Origin: Pelecanus crispus
Taxonomy: Eukaryota > Chordata > Aves > Pelecaniformes > Pelecanidae
NCBI RefSeq assembly: GCF_030463565.1
Contig: NC_134653.1
Location: forward strand, 32,611,150 to 32,675,149
DNA length: 64,000 nt
Reading direction: 5' to 3'
Made by a program: the position numbers and the translations under genes. The notes under the pieces are model-generated. The model saw only the letters and a program-made list of their open reading frames with translations. It searched no databases and was not told the DNA's origin. This document shows, in pieces, positions 44,201 through 57,682 of the stretch (position 1 is its first letter; each line of letters opens with the position of its first letter).

Positions 44201-47200
44201 ACAAACCCACCAAATTCTTGTCAGTCTGAGCCCTTGCTGGCATGGGGACCTGCAGCAAACATGAGCAGCCAGAGCAAGGATGTCTGTGCCACCCAGTGAC
44301 AGGGTTTTGGTTTTTTTGGCAGCTTCCAGCTGACGGTTGAGCTGTTTGACTACCTGGACTGCGAGCTGAAGCTGTCGGAGTCAGGTGAGGAGGCGGCAGG
44401 TCCCTCCCGCTCGCCCCGGGGCTCTTGAGCAATAGTTTTGCTCTTTGGTCAGGAACGGAGTTCCGGCTCTGGAGGCTGAGGTTGGAGGCTCAGGTCTTTC
44501 TCCTCAGATGAGATTTCTGAGGTCATTTCTCAGCCGGATTCCCCTGTTGATGCTCTGTAGAGGCGATTGTAGGAAAATATTTCAGGAACGTGGCTGGTTT
44601 TAGCCCACCTGAGCAATGAAGAGTGGTGTTTTCAGAGCGGTGCTGCTCTGAAATAAGTTTTTATTTCTTTTTGGTACAACCATATTAATCATATGTGTTA
44701 CCCAAATCCTTTCTATCCCCACGAAGCAGAGGATGGGGCTGTACCTCTTTCTAAATACTCATTTGCCCTCATTGAAGTACCTCCGGGGAGGGCTGGAGGC
44801 CCCTGCCCGTGTTTGCTTCTCTCACCTCCTTCTCCAGGAATTTTTAGATGGCTTAAAAATGCAGCGGTTTCTTCCCCTGTCGTGAGTCAGAAACACAGAG
44901 CTGCCCTGGAAAACAGGGCACAGCGGGAGAGACTGTGCTCCCGGCTCCCATCAGCCTCCCGCTTCTCCTCCTGACCCAGTTATACAGAGAATTTATATTC
45001 ATAAATACTTTAAAGCTGAGCGGGGAAGAAGGCAGGGTGGATATGCTGGCTGGATTTCTGCCAAGGGAAGGGATCTGTTTCCGAGCCGGGGCAGGCAAGG
45101 CTGCGGTGCCGGCGGGCCTGTCCCCTGCCCTGGGATCCTCTCCCAGCTCCTTCCACAATTAAATAGAGCAGAGCAAAATCCCTCGCCTTCCCCGGCTGCA
45201 TCGTGCAGCAGCAGCTCCCGAGGGCAGCTGACCTGCCTTCACATCATCCTGGGGTTAAATCCCTCCTTTTTGGGGTCGGGGTATCCAGGGCAGAGCGGAG
45301 CACCCCCTCCCTCTGCCACCACAGCGTCTTTGGGTGCTTTTCTTGCATGGAGGGGAGTTGCTCCCAGATTGGTGGGACAGGATGGGCAGCAACCCCGGCA
45401 TTTACCCTGTGTCCTGGCAAAGCCACGTCCGTCGTGGTTAATAATTAAGCCACGTTGCCTGGAGCAGGACGGCTCTGCAAACACGGTGCCGGTGCCTCAC
45501 CATGCTCAACCCTTCAGTTTTCAGGCAGCTCAACACCTCGATGGCGGTCTCACAGATGTCGGCGGTGCAGTGCCGCCTGGCCCCCCTCATCCAGGTCATC
45601 CAGGACTGCAGCCACCTCTACCATTACGCCGTCAAGTTAATGTTCAAGCTGCACTCCTGTGAGTCCCTGGGGGTGTGCCCCATGCCGGTCGTTTCCCGGG
45701 TCAGGCTTCTGGCTGGATTCTCGGGGATCGGGCTTGCGTGGATGGCGGCGTCCGTCGCCATGTCCCTGTATCCCAGCCGGGCTCTAAGGACCCGCTCCAT
45801 CCCGCGTAGACATCCCAGATGAAGGAATTAGAAGGACTTGTCCTTGATGAATTCAAACCGATGTGCCTTGGCCCGCCAGCCCCCGGCGCCAGGGCCCTCG
45901 TGTGGGTATTTCGGGGTTCTCACACCTGCCTCTCCCTGCGCTGCGTCCCTGGTCCCTATGCCAGGGATGGGGAACCCCCACTCCGGTCCTGACCCCTCCC
46001 ATCCCGCTCCCACCTGGCCTTTACCGGCTGGCTTTTGTAGCCGGATGGATCCGGGCACGTATGAATAAATTTGCAGCCCTGGATCAGTCACGGCTGTCCC
46101 CCCCATTGCCGCAGGTCTACCGTCCGACACGCTGCAGGGCCACCGAGACCGTTTCCACGAGCAGTTTCGCAGGTAACCCAGGGCCGAGGTGGGGCGGTGG
46201 GATCCCCTCCCTCCTGCCAAGCCCCCTCCCTGCCTCCCCTGAGAGCAGTTTTTCTTTCCCCCCCCTCCAGCCTCAAAAACTTCTTTAAGAAAGCGTCCGA
46301 CATGCTGTATTTCAAGCGGCTCATCCAGATCCCTCGGCTGCCAGAGGTACAGCAAGATTTTGGTGTGGTGCTCGTGTGTGATGCTTTGGAGAGCTTGTGG
46401 GTTCAGGGTGGACGGGGGTGTCCCCCCAGATGGGTTCAGTGTCTGGGGATGCTGCAGAGGGACCCACCAGCACATTCCGCAGCACAGGGATGGCTGCCTC
46501 CCTTCCCTCGGTGGTCTGCCCGCAGCGGTTCCTGAAACCGCAGGCGATGCCACCACAACTTCTTGTCCTTGCAGAGCCCCCCGAACTTCTTGCGGGCATC
46601 CGCGCTGGCCGAGCATGTAAAGCCAGTGGTCGTCATCCCTGAGGAAGCCCCCGAGGACGAGGAACCGGAGAACCTCATTGAGATCAGCACGGTTTCCACC
46701 ACGGAGCCGCAGGTGGGGGCACAGGAATGGGATGAGGACCCTGGGGTGGGGGGGACAGGCACCTGCAGCCTGGCTCAGCTCAGCACCCTCTGTCTTCCCC
46801 AGATCACCTCGGATATATTTGAGCAAACCTTCGGGCCACCCAACGGCATTCGGGACGACAGGTATGGACGTCCACGGTGGTGGAGGGAGGGCGGCTGCTG
46901 CTGCATGGGACCAACCTGCCTCTCTCCGCAGGGATGCGCAGATCGAGAGTCTGAAGAAGGAGGTGGACATGCTCCATGCGGAGATGGAGAAGATTAAACT
47001 GGAGGTAAAGCCTGGCCTGAGAGCAGTGTGGGAGAGGGGGGTGGTTTTTGGTGCTGTAGCGTGGAAACCTCGACAGGATGCAGCAGGAACCAGGGTCCTT
47101 GCACCCAGCACTACGTTTTGGGGCTTCTCCCAGTGCCAGGACCTGAGTCCTGATGGATATGGGGTGGGGACGCGTGAGACTTCTCCCTTGCTGTCCCGGA

Positions 47201-50200
47201 CCTGCTGCTTGCAGCAGGGACAGAGTGACTGCAGGGGCCGAGGGGAGAGCTTTCCTGTGCATCTCACGGCTGCTTTGCCCAAATGGCAGCCGGGCACCTG
47301 GATAGGGACATTGCGGAGGGCAGAGTCATTGCTGGCATCGGTGCAGGGCAGTGCCCGAGTGCCTGCTGGTGTTCCGCAGGCACAGCGGTACATCACGCAG
47401 CTCAAGGCGCAAGTGAACAGCCTGGAGGGCGAAGTGGAGGAGCAGCGCAAGCAGAAGCAGAAGGCACTGGTGGACAACGAGCAGCTGCGGGATGAGCTGG
47501 AGAGGCTGCAGAGGGCGAAGCAGGACAGCGACAGGTCCCAGCGTCTCTGTGCCGAAGCGGAAAGTAGGTGCCCTACAGCACCCGTTGGCCTCAGGACACC
47601 CATGCCACGGTTGCTGATGCGTTCTCACCCTGTCCAGAGAAAGCCAGCGCCACCGAGATCCGCTACGCGAAGCTGAAGGAGAAGCACAGCGAGCTCATCA
47701 ACACGCACGCCGAGCTCCTGAGGAAGGTAACGCTGCTGCCTGCGCCAGGCAGGGACCCGCTGCTGCCTGCATCCCTGCACCACTGCCAGTGTGGCTCGCG
47801 CATGCCCAGCCCCACCCAGTGTTGGTCCCATCATCCTGCACCCAGGGACCTCTGAGCACTGGGTGGGGGGCACCCCTGGCATTCATATCCACCAATGTAT
47901 CAGGAATAGCATGGCCAGCAGGAGCAGGGAGGTGATTGTCCCCCTGTACTTGGCACTGGTGAGGCCACACCTGGAATACTGTGTCCAGTTTTGGGCCCCT
48001 CAATACAAGAAGGATATTGAGGTGCTGGAGCGTGTCCAGAGAAGGGCAACGAAGCTGGGGAAGGGTTCTGGAGCACAGCTCTTATGAGGAGCAGCTGAGG
48101 GAACTGGGGTTGTTCAGCCTGGAGAAGAGGAGGCTGAGGGGAGACCTTATCATTCTACAACTGCCTGAAAGGAGGGTGCAGTGAGGTGGGTGTTGGGCTC
48201 CTCTCCCATGTAGTTAGCGATAGGACAAAAGGAGATGGGCTCAAGCTGCGCCAGGGGAGGTTTAGATTGGATATTAGGAAAAATTTCTTCACAGAAGGGG
48301 TAGTCAAGCATTGGAACAGGCTGCCCAGGGAGGTGGTGGAGTCACCATCCCTGGAAGTGTTCAAAAAACGGGCAGACGTGGCATCTGGGGACATGGTTTA
48401 GTGGGCATGGTGGTGCTGGGTTGATGGCTGGACTGATGATCTTAGAGATTGTTTCCAATCTTAATGATTCCTAGTTTTTACTTTCATTAAAAATAATGCA
48501 GCCACCAAGCCAGGAAACAGGAAATTGCTACTCTCCCCTTAACTGGTTTAGTGGTGGACTTGGTAGTGTTAGGTTAATGGTTGGACTGGATGATCTTAAA
48601 GGTCTTTTCCAACCTAAATGATTCTATGATTCTGTGATGGTCAGTGTTTTGGATGCTGTGAAAAAGGCATCTCCAAGCTACCCCCCTAGCCAGAACTTGG
48701 GCAGAACAACCACGGCAGCGGCAAGGGTCTGTCTTCTGAATGCCCGGTAATCCCCGTGTCCCCGTGCAGAACGCTGACACCGCCAAGCAGCTGACGGTCA
48801 CGCAGCAGAGCCAGGAGGAGGTGGCGCGCGTCAAGGAGCAGCTGGCGTTTCAGGTGGAGCAGGTCAAGCGGGAGGCTGAGATGAAGGTGAGCCAGCGTGG
48901 ACCTGACTCCAGTTCCCCGCTGACCCGGCACCGAACCCTTCCCAGCCTGGGAAACATGGTGGCTGTGCGCAATTTGGGTGCAAGGGGTAGGGGTGGTTGT
49001 TGGTGTTGGTCCCTGATCAGGGAAAGAGTTGCTCTGGCTCCTCAGGAGGGTGTTATTTAATGCGTCCTTCATTCCCTCTTGCCCAAATCTGCCCTTTCTT
49101 CCCCCAAGAAAATGCCACAATGCAAATTGATGGGTTTGGGTGCTTTCATTCTCTGGGGCCCAAGCTGGAGGCTGCTCTCAAAATTCCTGCCCTGGGGAAA
49201 CGACCCCCCCAATATCCTGAAAACCCTTCCTGCAAAACACGGCCAGGCTCGTTCCCGCTGTCCTGGCCCTGCGCTGGTGCCGAGCAGGGCCAGCGCATGT
49301 TTGCAGCGGCTGAGCCCCTGGCACGGGTGTGCGGTTGCAGCTGGAGGACCAGAGCGTGCAGATGGAGCAGCTGCGGCAGGAGCTGGACGCCCGGCGGGAC
49401 GAGCTGGACCAGGCACAGCGCTCGCTCAGCCACGCCAAGCAGGTACAAGGCCGGGGGCACAGGATGCGCCCAAATCCCCATCACAAATCCCTGTTGTGCA
49501 AGACGGCACGCCTGCCACCGAGCCAGCGGTGCAAACAGCAGCCCAGGGAGCCGTCATGGGGCTGAATGCGGGTCTACCCTATCGGTGTTATGAGCTGGGC
49601 ATGTCCTCAGCTGACTCCCTGCGTAACCATTGGGCTCGCGACACGGTGATGGGTGAGTGACGGGCGTCTCCTGGCCCCGCTGGCAGGCAGGCGCGGAGCT
49701 CAGCGCCCAGGTGGAGGCCCTGCACGCTGAGAAGGAGGTGCTGAGGCGGTCGGTGAGCGAGAAGGAGTGCGAGCTGCTCTCCACGCGTGGCCTCGTCGAG
49801 GAGAAGGAGCTGCAGCTGAGCCAGGAGGCAGACAGGGCCACGAGGGAGATCCGTGAGCTACAGGGCAGGCTCCTGGAGAAGGTATGGTGCTGTGTGGAGA
49901 CCCCACTGCCCCTCTACTCGCCTGGGCGAGACGTGTTTGGGGGGTGCTGAGCAGTCGGGGGCCTCAGCTGAGCCATTGCCGATGTAGCCGTAGGATATGA
50001 CTTGCACCAGCAATAATGGGATGCTTGGGTCTAATCCTGCGAAGGGGCTCTCGAGGGGTACGCTGGTGATGGGGCCGCAGTGACAGGAGTCCTGTGTCCC
50101 AGTTGTGCCACTCCCCTGTTCCTCCTGCCCCGCAGAGCAACCAGGAGCAGAACCTGCAGCAGAAGCTGCTGGATGAGCAGTTCGGCATCCTGCAGGAGAC

Positions 50201-53200
50201 GGTGCGGGAGGCGGAGAACATCCTCCGTGACGCGGTGGCCAAGCTGGACGACCCGCTGCACGTCCGCTGCACCAGCTCCCCAGGTACGTCCCGCTCAACC
50301 ATGGGGGCTGCAACCCGCAGTCCCTTCTCCCTCCAAGACAGATAACATTGCATCTCAGCTTCCTCCAGGCATTTTTTCCTACCAATCATCACGCCCAAGG
50401 ACGTTGGGGTCAGACTTCCCGGGAGTGAATTTTTAGCTCTCATCTCCGCACTGTTTTGCTCAGATTTTTGTGCTGTTCCCCAGCCAGGGCCGTGAGGACC
50501 TGAGCTGTCTTGGCTTCCGCTCAGTGGTGCCTCGTGGGGTCAGCACTCGTGCTCGTTCAGACACTTGGCAGCCTGACGGTGCTAACGAAGCTGAATTCAT
50601 TGCAGATTACCTGCTCAGCCGGGCGCAGGCGGCGCTGGAGTCCACGGACGCCCTGGAGAACGGGCACGCGCAGTACGTGGCCTCCATGGCAGGTACCTGG
50701 GGCTGGGGACCAGCGGCATTGCTTGCATCTTGCTTTTACTTTTATACATCCAGCAGCTGGCAGCTGCTTCGGGGCCATCGGCAAGAGCGCAATGCCCTGG
50801 TGATGGAGGGACATGGTGGGGGGAGTTGGTGGATTCCCATGAGCTCGTTCCAGGAGCAGCCTGCAAGCTGGAGGGGGTCAATCCTGACCTCTCCAAGCTC
50901 TTGTACTGATCCTTGAGTGCCTTCAAGGATGGGCCGCAGCCCCCAGGACATGGCAAGTGGTGCCCTGTGCTGGCAGCACCTGACCGCATCCTCTTGCTGG
51001 CAGATGCCGCGGGGCTGGTGGGGGCTCTGGCTCTCTTCGCACACCTGACGGCCGACACCATCGTGAACGGCAGCGCCACGTCCCACCTGGCTCCCACTGA
51101 CCACGCTGACCGTGAGTGCCATGTCTGGACATGGCGGGTGTTAGGGTTTTTTTTTGCTTTTGGGGCTTGTTTTTGGGGTGGCCGTGCCAAAGCCCCCTCC
51201 TCCGGGGGCTGGATATGGAGCAGATCTTCCCTGGGGGCAGCACAGTCCCCCCAGCATCCTGTGCTTCCCTTCCCAGTATTCCCTCCCCTCCGGTGCCCCT
51301 TCCTTGGCCAGGAACATTGCTTTGCTCCTGGAAACCAATTCATGCTCTTCGGGAAGAAATTTGCTGGATGCCTCAGATGCTCAGCGTCATCTCTGCAGCC
51401 AAGGGGAAGAGGAAGAGGAGGGTGGCAGGGCTGGGATGGGGGATGCCTGCCCTGCAAGGGGCCCGGCGCCGACCCGTCCTCTCCCCAGGGCTGATGGAGA
51501 CGTGTCGGGACTGCGGGCAGCAGAGCCTGGATTACCTGGGCAAGCTGAAGGACAAGCAGACACTGGGGCATGCCGAGCTGGGGGACGTGCGGCAGGCGCT
51601 GCGGGGGGTCCTGCAGCTGGCCCAGGTAGGAGACGGAGCCCAGCGCACCCACCTTCTTGCCCGGGGCTGGCAGGGTGGGTTATTTACTGGCATTGGTATT
51701 TCCTAAAGGAAAAATCAAAGCAGGCAGTTAATGCAGAAGCACGTTGCCTCTGTTTGTCAAGGTGGGTTGTTTGCTCGCAGCCTTCTGGCTGCACCTCAAT
51801 GGACAGCTTTTTTTTTTTTTTTTTTAAAAAAAAATCAAACTATGGCTTTCCCCGTTGTCCAGAGCTGAAATTGGAGACACTGGGTTGGAGTGAGCACTTT
51901 GGGGTGGCTTGTTCCCTGTACCCCCGGGTTCCGGTGCTTTTCTTGAGCCATCTCAGCTTCTGAGCGCCAAGACCCTTCCTGGTGGTGCACAGAGACAGTC
52001 ACCCTCAGATCAGCTGAAGTCTTTCAGCCCAGTAACCCCTGCAGAATTAGCCTTCCCAACTTTCAGATACTTCTTCTCGTGAAGCCCCCATTATTCTTTT
52101 CCATTAAACTGCTGTTAATTCAAAGGCTGTCAGCTCTCCAGAGCCCTCTGGAGCCCTGCCCTGCCGAAACTGCTCCTGTGATTGACTTTTGTCACCTTGA
52201 TTTGGGGCGTTTCCTACCTCTGAGGTCCCTGTGCCATGTTTGCTGCAAGTTGGTGGCACGTGTGCCTCCACCCTGGCAGTCTGCAGAATGCAGCTCCTGC
52301 GGGTTTATTTATTTAGGGGGAAAAAAAAGGAGTTGGATACCTTGGTTTGGTGTTATTCCTTACAAATATTCCTTTCTCTCCCTCTGCCTAAAAACTCCTG
52401 GCGGCTGCTGCCTCCTCCGGCAGGAGCTAAGGCCCAAGAGCTTAGACATCAAGCAGGAAGAGCTGGGGGACATGGTTGAGAAGGAGATGGCCTCCACCTC
52501 AGAGGCGATTGAGGATGCTGTCAGGCGGATAGAGGTGAGACGGGGTGCCTCAGGGCAGCAGTGTCCATTCCTCCTCCACCCTGCTCGCCGTCACAGCAAC
52601 GTGGTGTCCAACTCTTCCTCTTCTGTTTCCCAACAGGAGATGATGAGCCAGGCCAGAAACAAGAGCTCTGGTGTTAAGCTTGAAGTGAATGAGCGGTGAG
52701 TTTTGAGGGCTGGCGTGTGACAGCCATGGTCAGGTTTCTGTCCCGTGCCCATTCCCTGCTGGGCTGTGCTTTATTCCAAAACTGCACGTGCAACCCGGTG
52801 CTGCATCATCCTGATGCTGAGCATGAAATTCTCTTTAGGAGGGTGGACATCTTGCACGTTTAAGCCAATTGTTCACGGCTGCTTTGTGGGCTGCATAGAA
52901 ATAACCTGCAGGCTGGCCGGTCTCTAAAAAAGACCTGTTTTCTAACTGAGGCCAAAGCCTGCTTTCCTGGATGTGGCGTCAGAGGATGCTGAACACTTTT
53001 CTCTTGTTTCCCTACAGGATTCTGAACTCCTGCACGGACCTAATGAAGGTCAGTACTGCAGAAACCTAGCTGGGGCATCAAGAGTCTGCAAAACTGTAAC
53101 TTGCCACCATCAGCAGCATCAATCCTTCTCTATAAAATCCCCATCAAACACCAAAACCTGGTTTTCTTCATTCCAGGCTATTAGACTTCTTGTAATGACA

Positions 53201-56188
53201 TCTACGAACCTACAGAAGGAGATAGTCGAAAGTGGCCGGGTAAGTCCTCCCCTACACTCATCTCTCTGGACCAACATGAAATACGGGAGCATTTCCCACA
53301 ATTTGCAGAAATACCAGCTGAATTTTGTGGTTTCCCGTGTTAGCGGTACCCTGGCAGTCTCACTTGCTGGAGATGGGCTGCTCAGCCCTGTGCTCTCTAC
53401 AGACGTTGCTGTCACCTTTGCAAAGCCTTGTCCATCTAAAGGTGACAGCCTAAACGTGTGTGTTAAACCCAGACCAAATGTGCAGACTTGGGGCTCCAAA
53501 GTTAGTTTTCTCAATCTGTGTTTAAGCAGGCCAGTAAGAGCAGCCTGAAGGATAGAGAAATGCTGCCAATCCCTTGATTGATGTTTTTATAGATGAATTT
53601 ATATATTTTTATATTTTATATGGATATTTTTTATGGACTTACGGATTTATATATTGTTGTGTATTAGAAACAAGTTAATACAAGCCATAATATTCTCATA
53701 ACAACAGGGGGCAGCAACAACTCAGGAGTTTTACGCCAAGAACTCGCGATGGACCGAAGGGCTGATCTCTGCCTCCAAGGCGGTGGGCTGGGGAGCCACG
53801 CAGCTCGTGTAGGTACCCCTGGGACCTCTCCCACGGCCGCTGCTGGAGGCTCCTCTCCAGGCATGGCTCTGTGTGCTGTGCCTGGGGCTGGCCCACACTT
53901 CTCCATCGCCCGATAACCCAAACTGTCTCGCTGCCGAGTCTGCATGGAGCATTATTGCTAATTCCTTATAGAGCATCGTAGCCTGGGTCAGACCACATGG
54001 TCACCAAAATAAGGACTGCCAGTTCCTCCCGGTTTGCAAAATGTGAAAGTTGCTGCAATCATGTACTCCACGTCCTGGTTGCTGCTCTGATGGTCATGGA
54101 TGGGGTGGTTGGGATCAGGGCAGGGTATCCCTGTGCCAGTGCAGGAAATGTGGGGGCTTTTTTGGACAAAGCTTTAAAAATCTCATCCACTTCATGATGG
54201 AAGCACAATCTTGTGTCCGTTGATATTTTACACCCATCCAAAACTTCTGGATCTGGGCTTTGAGACGTTGCATGTAAATGAGCTTTAAATAATTACAGGC
54301 AAGGCTGCTGGTTCAGAGGTCTGATGCTGATTTCTAAGGGTATAGCAGGAGGTAAATAACCTGCACTTGCTTCGTAGTGCACAGCAAGTATCTCTGATAC
54401 GATCTCCCTTCTGATCTGTAATGCAGGGAGTCAGCAGACAGAGTTGTCCTGCATACGGGCAAATACGAAGAACTGATCGTCTGCTCCCACGAAATCGCCG
54501 CCAGCACGGCCCAGCTGGTGGCTGCCTCCAAGGTGAGCATCCCAGCAGGAACATCTGCACGTGCCTCGTCAAGTTTTAAGTCATTTTGTTCCCACGGTGT
54601 TGGCCCATGGATGCTTTTGGGCAGCAGTGTGCGGCCATCCTGTCCACCAGAGCAGGGAGGAAGGGAAGCTCTTACTATTTTCAAGTCAGTCTGTGATTTT
54701 AATCCATGTGTCTTCACCTGCGTTAATATTCCCACACGTAGCAGGGCTTGCCTCAGAAATGAAGACGTGTAAAACCTCCCGTCTTCTTCCTGTCAAGCCG
54801 ATTATGTAAAGAAAATGTTAATAACTAAGGAGAGACCCCGAATAAGCAACTGCAGGAGCCAGCATTGAGAATGATGGATTTTAGTCCTTGCCACCTTTTC
54901 TGCTGGTGTGGGTGAAAGCCATGTGTAGAGGTTTCAATGAGCAAATGGGGATGCAGGTTCAGGGGGGAGGAGGACAACCCATACTGCTTTGTACAGCAGA
55001 TGGTTTTAAAACTAAGAGCATGGTTAAGGAAAAAAAAAAAAATAGCTCTGTCTTCGCTGATGCTGCTTATCCATGTGTGCTTGGCTGAGGTGGGAGTAGA
55101 GCTGGTTTGGTGTCCTGGGGCTGAAGGGCCTCGCAGGGGTCACCTTGTCTGGCCGTGATGGGCTCATCAAGAATAAACAGCTGTCCATCTGTCCGTCCGT
55201 CCTTTTCAACCCCGGGTTTTCATGCCCGAGGACCGTTCTGACATGGCGTGATCGGTGGCTCTGGTCTCACACAGAACATGGCTGCCTGGGGGCTCCCCTG
55301 GGCCGGTGCGGAGGTGCCGTGGCGGGCGCCCGCAGCCGTCCCCGTGCTCTTTGCAGGTGAAAGCGGAGAAGAGCAGCAGGAACCTGGGCCGGCTCCAGGA
55401 GTGCTCGCGCAACGTCAACGAGATGGCGGCCAACGTGGTGGCTTCCACCAAGTCGGGGCAAGAGCAAATAGAGGAGAAAGGTGAGATTTTTTTTTTTTAT
55501 GAAGAAAGGGGAGGAAAAAAAAAAAAAAAACCCACCCGAAATCCCTTTCTGGCCTAGTGAACACCCCAAGGTGCCCCGTTGGCACTGCTTTGGCACGTGA
55601 GGGTCCTCTGCAAGGGGTGCGCTCAGCAAAGACCCCCCCCCTGCTTTTCCCCACAGACACCATGGACTTTTCAGGCATGTCCCTCATCAAGCTGAAGAAG
55701 GAAGAGATGGAAACACAGGTACGTCCATGAGGGTGGATTTGGCACTGCCACCCTTGGGCCAGGCTGAGGTCCTAATCCGGACCGGTGCAAGGGTGGGGGG
55801 GGGAGTCCCTTCTTCTGCCCCCCTCCAGCACGGCGCTGGGGATGGCGGGGATCGCAGGGCCCAGGACGGCTGTTTGGGCGCAGGTGAAGGTGCTGGAGCT
55901 GGAGAAGCGTCTGGAAGGCGAGCGGGTGCGCCTGGGCGAGCTGAGGAAGCAGCACTACGCCCTGGCTGGGACCTACGACGCGGTGGAGGACGGGGAGGCG
56001 AAGCCGGCGCCGGCCCCCAGACGAGGCATCCTCAAGAAGCCCCCCTTGGCCCAGAAGCCCGGCCACGGGGAGGTAGGGTCCCCAGGGGCTAAATATACAC
56101 GGGACGGGGGATGCATTCACGGCACGAGTGACTGACATTTCGCTTTATCCCCTTCTCGTTTCAGCCCGAGCGAGACGCCGGCCCATAA
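37196..56188 (+). CDS. HIP1R: HIP1R, huntingtin-interacting protein 1-related
   Basis: HIP1R links clathrin coats to actin during endocytosis. It binds phosphoinositides, clathrin light chain, F-actin and cortactin. The 32 coding exons join in phase to 3159 nt (1052 aa; human 1068): 37196-37288, 42444-42507, 42935-43077, 43415-43471, 43733-43813, 43941-44017, 44323-44384, 45518-45658, 46115-46172, 46271-46346, 46575-46712, 46803-46861, 46932-47004, 47380-47563, 47638-47726, 48770-48886, 49341-49442, 49687-49881, 50136-50283, 50606-50692, 51004-51111, 51489-51625, 52424-52534, 52637-52695, 53018-53048, 53177-53239, 53708-53808, 54427-54532, 55357-55480, 55657-55718, 55884-56072, 56165-56188. 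The N-terminal ANTH domain is at about residues 20-150, the coiled coil at about 330-650, and the THATCH/I-LWEQ actin-binding domain at about 690-980. A proline-rich tail contains KKPPLAQKP. Intron 1 uses a GC donor. The last exon adds only PERDAGP, unlike the human ending. Confidence 0.97.
37289..42443 (+). other. HIP1R: HIP1R intron 1 (5.2 kb, GC-rich)
   Basis: The intron runs from a GCAAGG donor to a CTCGCAG acceptor. It opens with a G13 run and a (TGG)n stretch (37344-37370), stays GC-rich for most of its length and contains no recognised repeat or exon. Many overlapping open frames are compositional. Confidence 0.6.
47890..48638 (+). mobile_element. CR1 LINE, 5'-truncated with doubled 3' tail, in HIP1R intron 15
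   Basis: A sense-strand CR1 of about 750 bp. It starts in the last part of ORF2, which still translates as [20 protein letters not shown] and onward to [16 protein letters not shown] first CR1 tail ends near 48479. A linker (48481-48527, ACTTTCATTAAAAATAATGC... CCACCAAGCCAGGAAACA) follows. A second full tail runs from 48528 (CTACTCTCCCCTTAACTGG) to 48638. The same order recurs at 61.3-61.7 kb. Confidence 0.9.
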
Positions 56189-57159
56189 CCGCCTCACGGT
56201 GCAAAATTCTAGTGGGGGCTGGCTGTGTTTTCAACAGATCATGTTGCCTTCGCGCTGGCGTGCCTTTGTGCGCAGGGGTCTCCTCACCATCCGGCCTGGA
56301 AAACTGGATGTTTTTTTAAAAACAATTTTTTTTTTTTTTTTCCTTCACTTGATTCCTATCCGTGGCGCAGGGGTGCTCCTGCCAGCTCCCTGGGCGGTGC
56401 AGGATGCCCTCCTCCTCCTGGCCTGCCAACCGGCTCTCCTGGTCTGAATTTAATTTGGGGTTTGTTTGGGTTATTTTTTTTTTTTTTTTTTTTTTAAAAC
56501 TTTATCAGCACTAGAAGTTTTCAGTAAATGTAGCTCTCTACTGTACTGCTCAGACCCTTTCAAAGAACTGTGAACTGTTTTTAAAGTAGGAAACTTGGGC
56601 TTTTCTTGCAACCATTTTTTTTAAATTCTCCTTTTTCAGCCTGAGGAATAATTTGACTTTGTTTCAGCGTGGGATCGGCCCTCAACAGTGAGGGAGACGT
56701 TAACCTTAACTGGCACGAGGAGCAAGGCTTTTGTAAGGGAAAAAGCAGTTACTGACACACACTGGCAATAAGGATACAAACTTTTTTTTTCTTCTTCTAT
56801 TTTTTATTACTACAGCAACGTCAGGGGATCAGTTGCATTATGTTTTATATTTAAGATAATTAGCAGAATTAAATCTAACCGTGGCCTGTGGGAGCCGGGG
56901 GATAGAGAAGTCTGCAGCATTAAGGAATTACTGATGTGGAGAGACACGGGGGCGGAAGAAAAAAAATCCTGTCAGCCGTGTCCTCCCTTGGAGCTACTGC
57001 CACGATGTAGATTATTAAAGAAGCAATATTTAAAATATGTGTTGCGGTGCCTGGTCAGCTTGTCAGTGGGGAAGAGGGGCTGATGCCAGTGCCGGGGCCG
57101 TGGCACGGGGCTCTGCTGGCTGAAGCAAGCTGGCCCTGAATCCGGGGGCAGCAAAAGGC

Positions 57160-57165
57160 AATAAA
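57160..57165 (+). terminator. HIP1R: HIP1R polyadenylation signal
   Basis: AATAAA lies 972 nt after the HIP1R stop codon, giving a 3' UTR of about 1 kb that contains two long T-runs (56325-56341, 56467-56495). It is the best hexamer before the microsatellite cluster. Confidence 0.6.
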
Positions 57166-57269
57166 GTGCCTCGACAGAACTGGCTAAAGCACCGGGGCAG
57201 GGTGGGTGTGTGGGGACACCAATGAGTGACATGGCCCTGCACCCACTGAGGGGGGTGGTGGTGTATGTG

Positions 57270-57682
57270 GTGTTATATATATATATGCATATATACCACT
57301 ATATGTGTGTACACACACATATACATATATGGATATATGTTTGTATGTACTTATACCTGTGTATCTATACAGATCTACACACAAATATATATCTTGTTCT
57401 ATAGCTACCTAGCTATATAGATATAGCTATGTATCAAACCACATATTGTGTGTATTGTGCTTTTTTCCCTCTGTGTACATACATATGTATTATTTGTATA
57501 GCCACAACTATCTAGCTCTATACACGTATAGCTAGATCTACAGATATGTATTGCTGTAGATATAGATATACATAGCTATAGCACGTCGTGTCTATATGTA
57601 GCTAGGTATATGTGTGCAGAATTATATAGCTACATATATGATTGTATAGATATGCATATATACACACATAAATATGATTGTA
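57270..57682. repeat. AT/GT microsatellite cluster, left part
   Basis: About 410 bases of irregular TATA, TGTG, TAGCTA and TAGATA units, with many inverted repeats. One pair is ATATGTGTGT and ACACACATAT, separated by 2 bases at 57301-57322. Another is ATCTACAG and CTGTAGAT near 57536-57561. The cluster resumes at 58261 after an inserted CR1. Confidence 0.85.

Noticed and set aside
45828-47603. 591-codon minus-strand open frame
   Set aside because: It runs antisense across five or more HIP1R exons and introns with no recognisable similarity. Low stop frequency follows from the GC-rich sense exons.
47791-48401. CR1 open frames in HIP1R intron 15 as host exons
   Set aside because: They match the end of CR1 ORF2 and are interrupted. 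HIP1R exons 15 and 16 join in phase without them.
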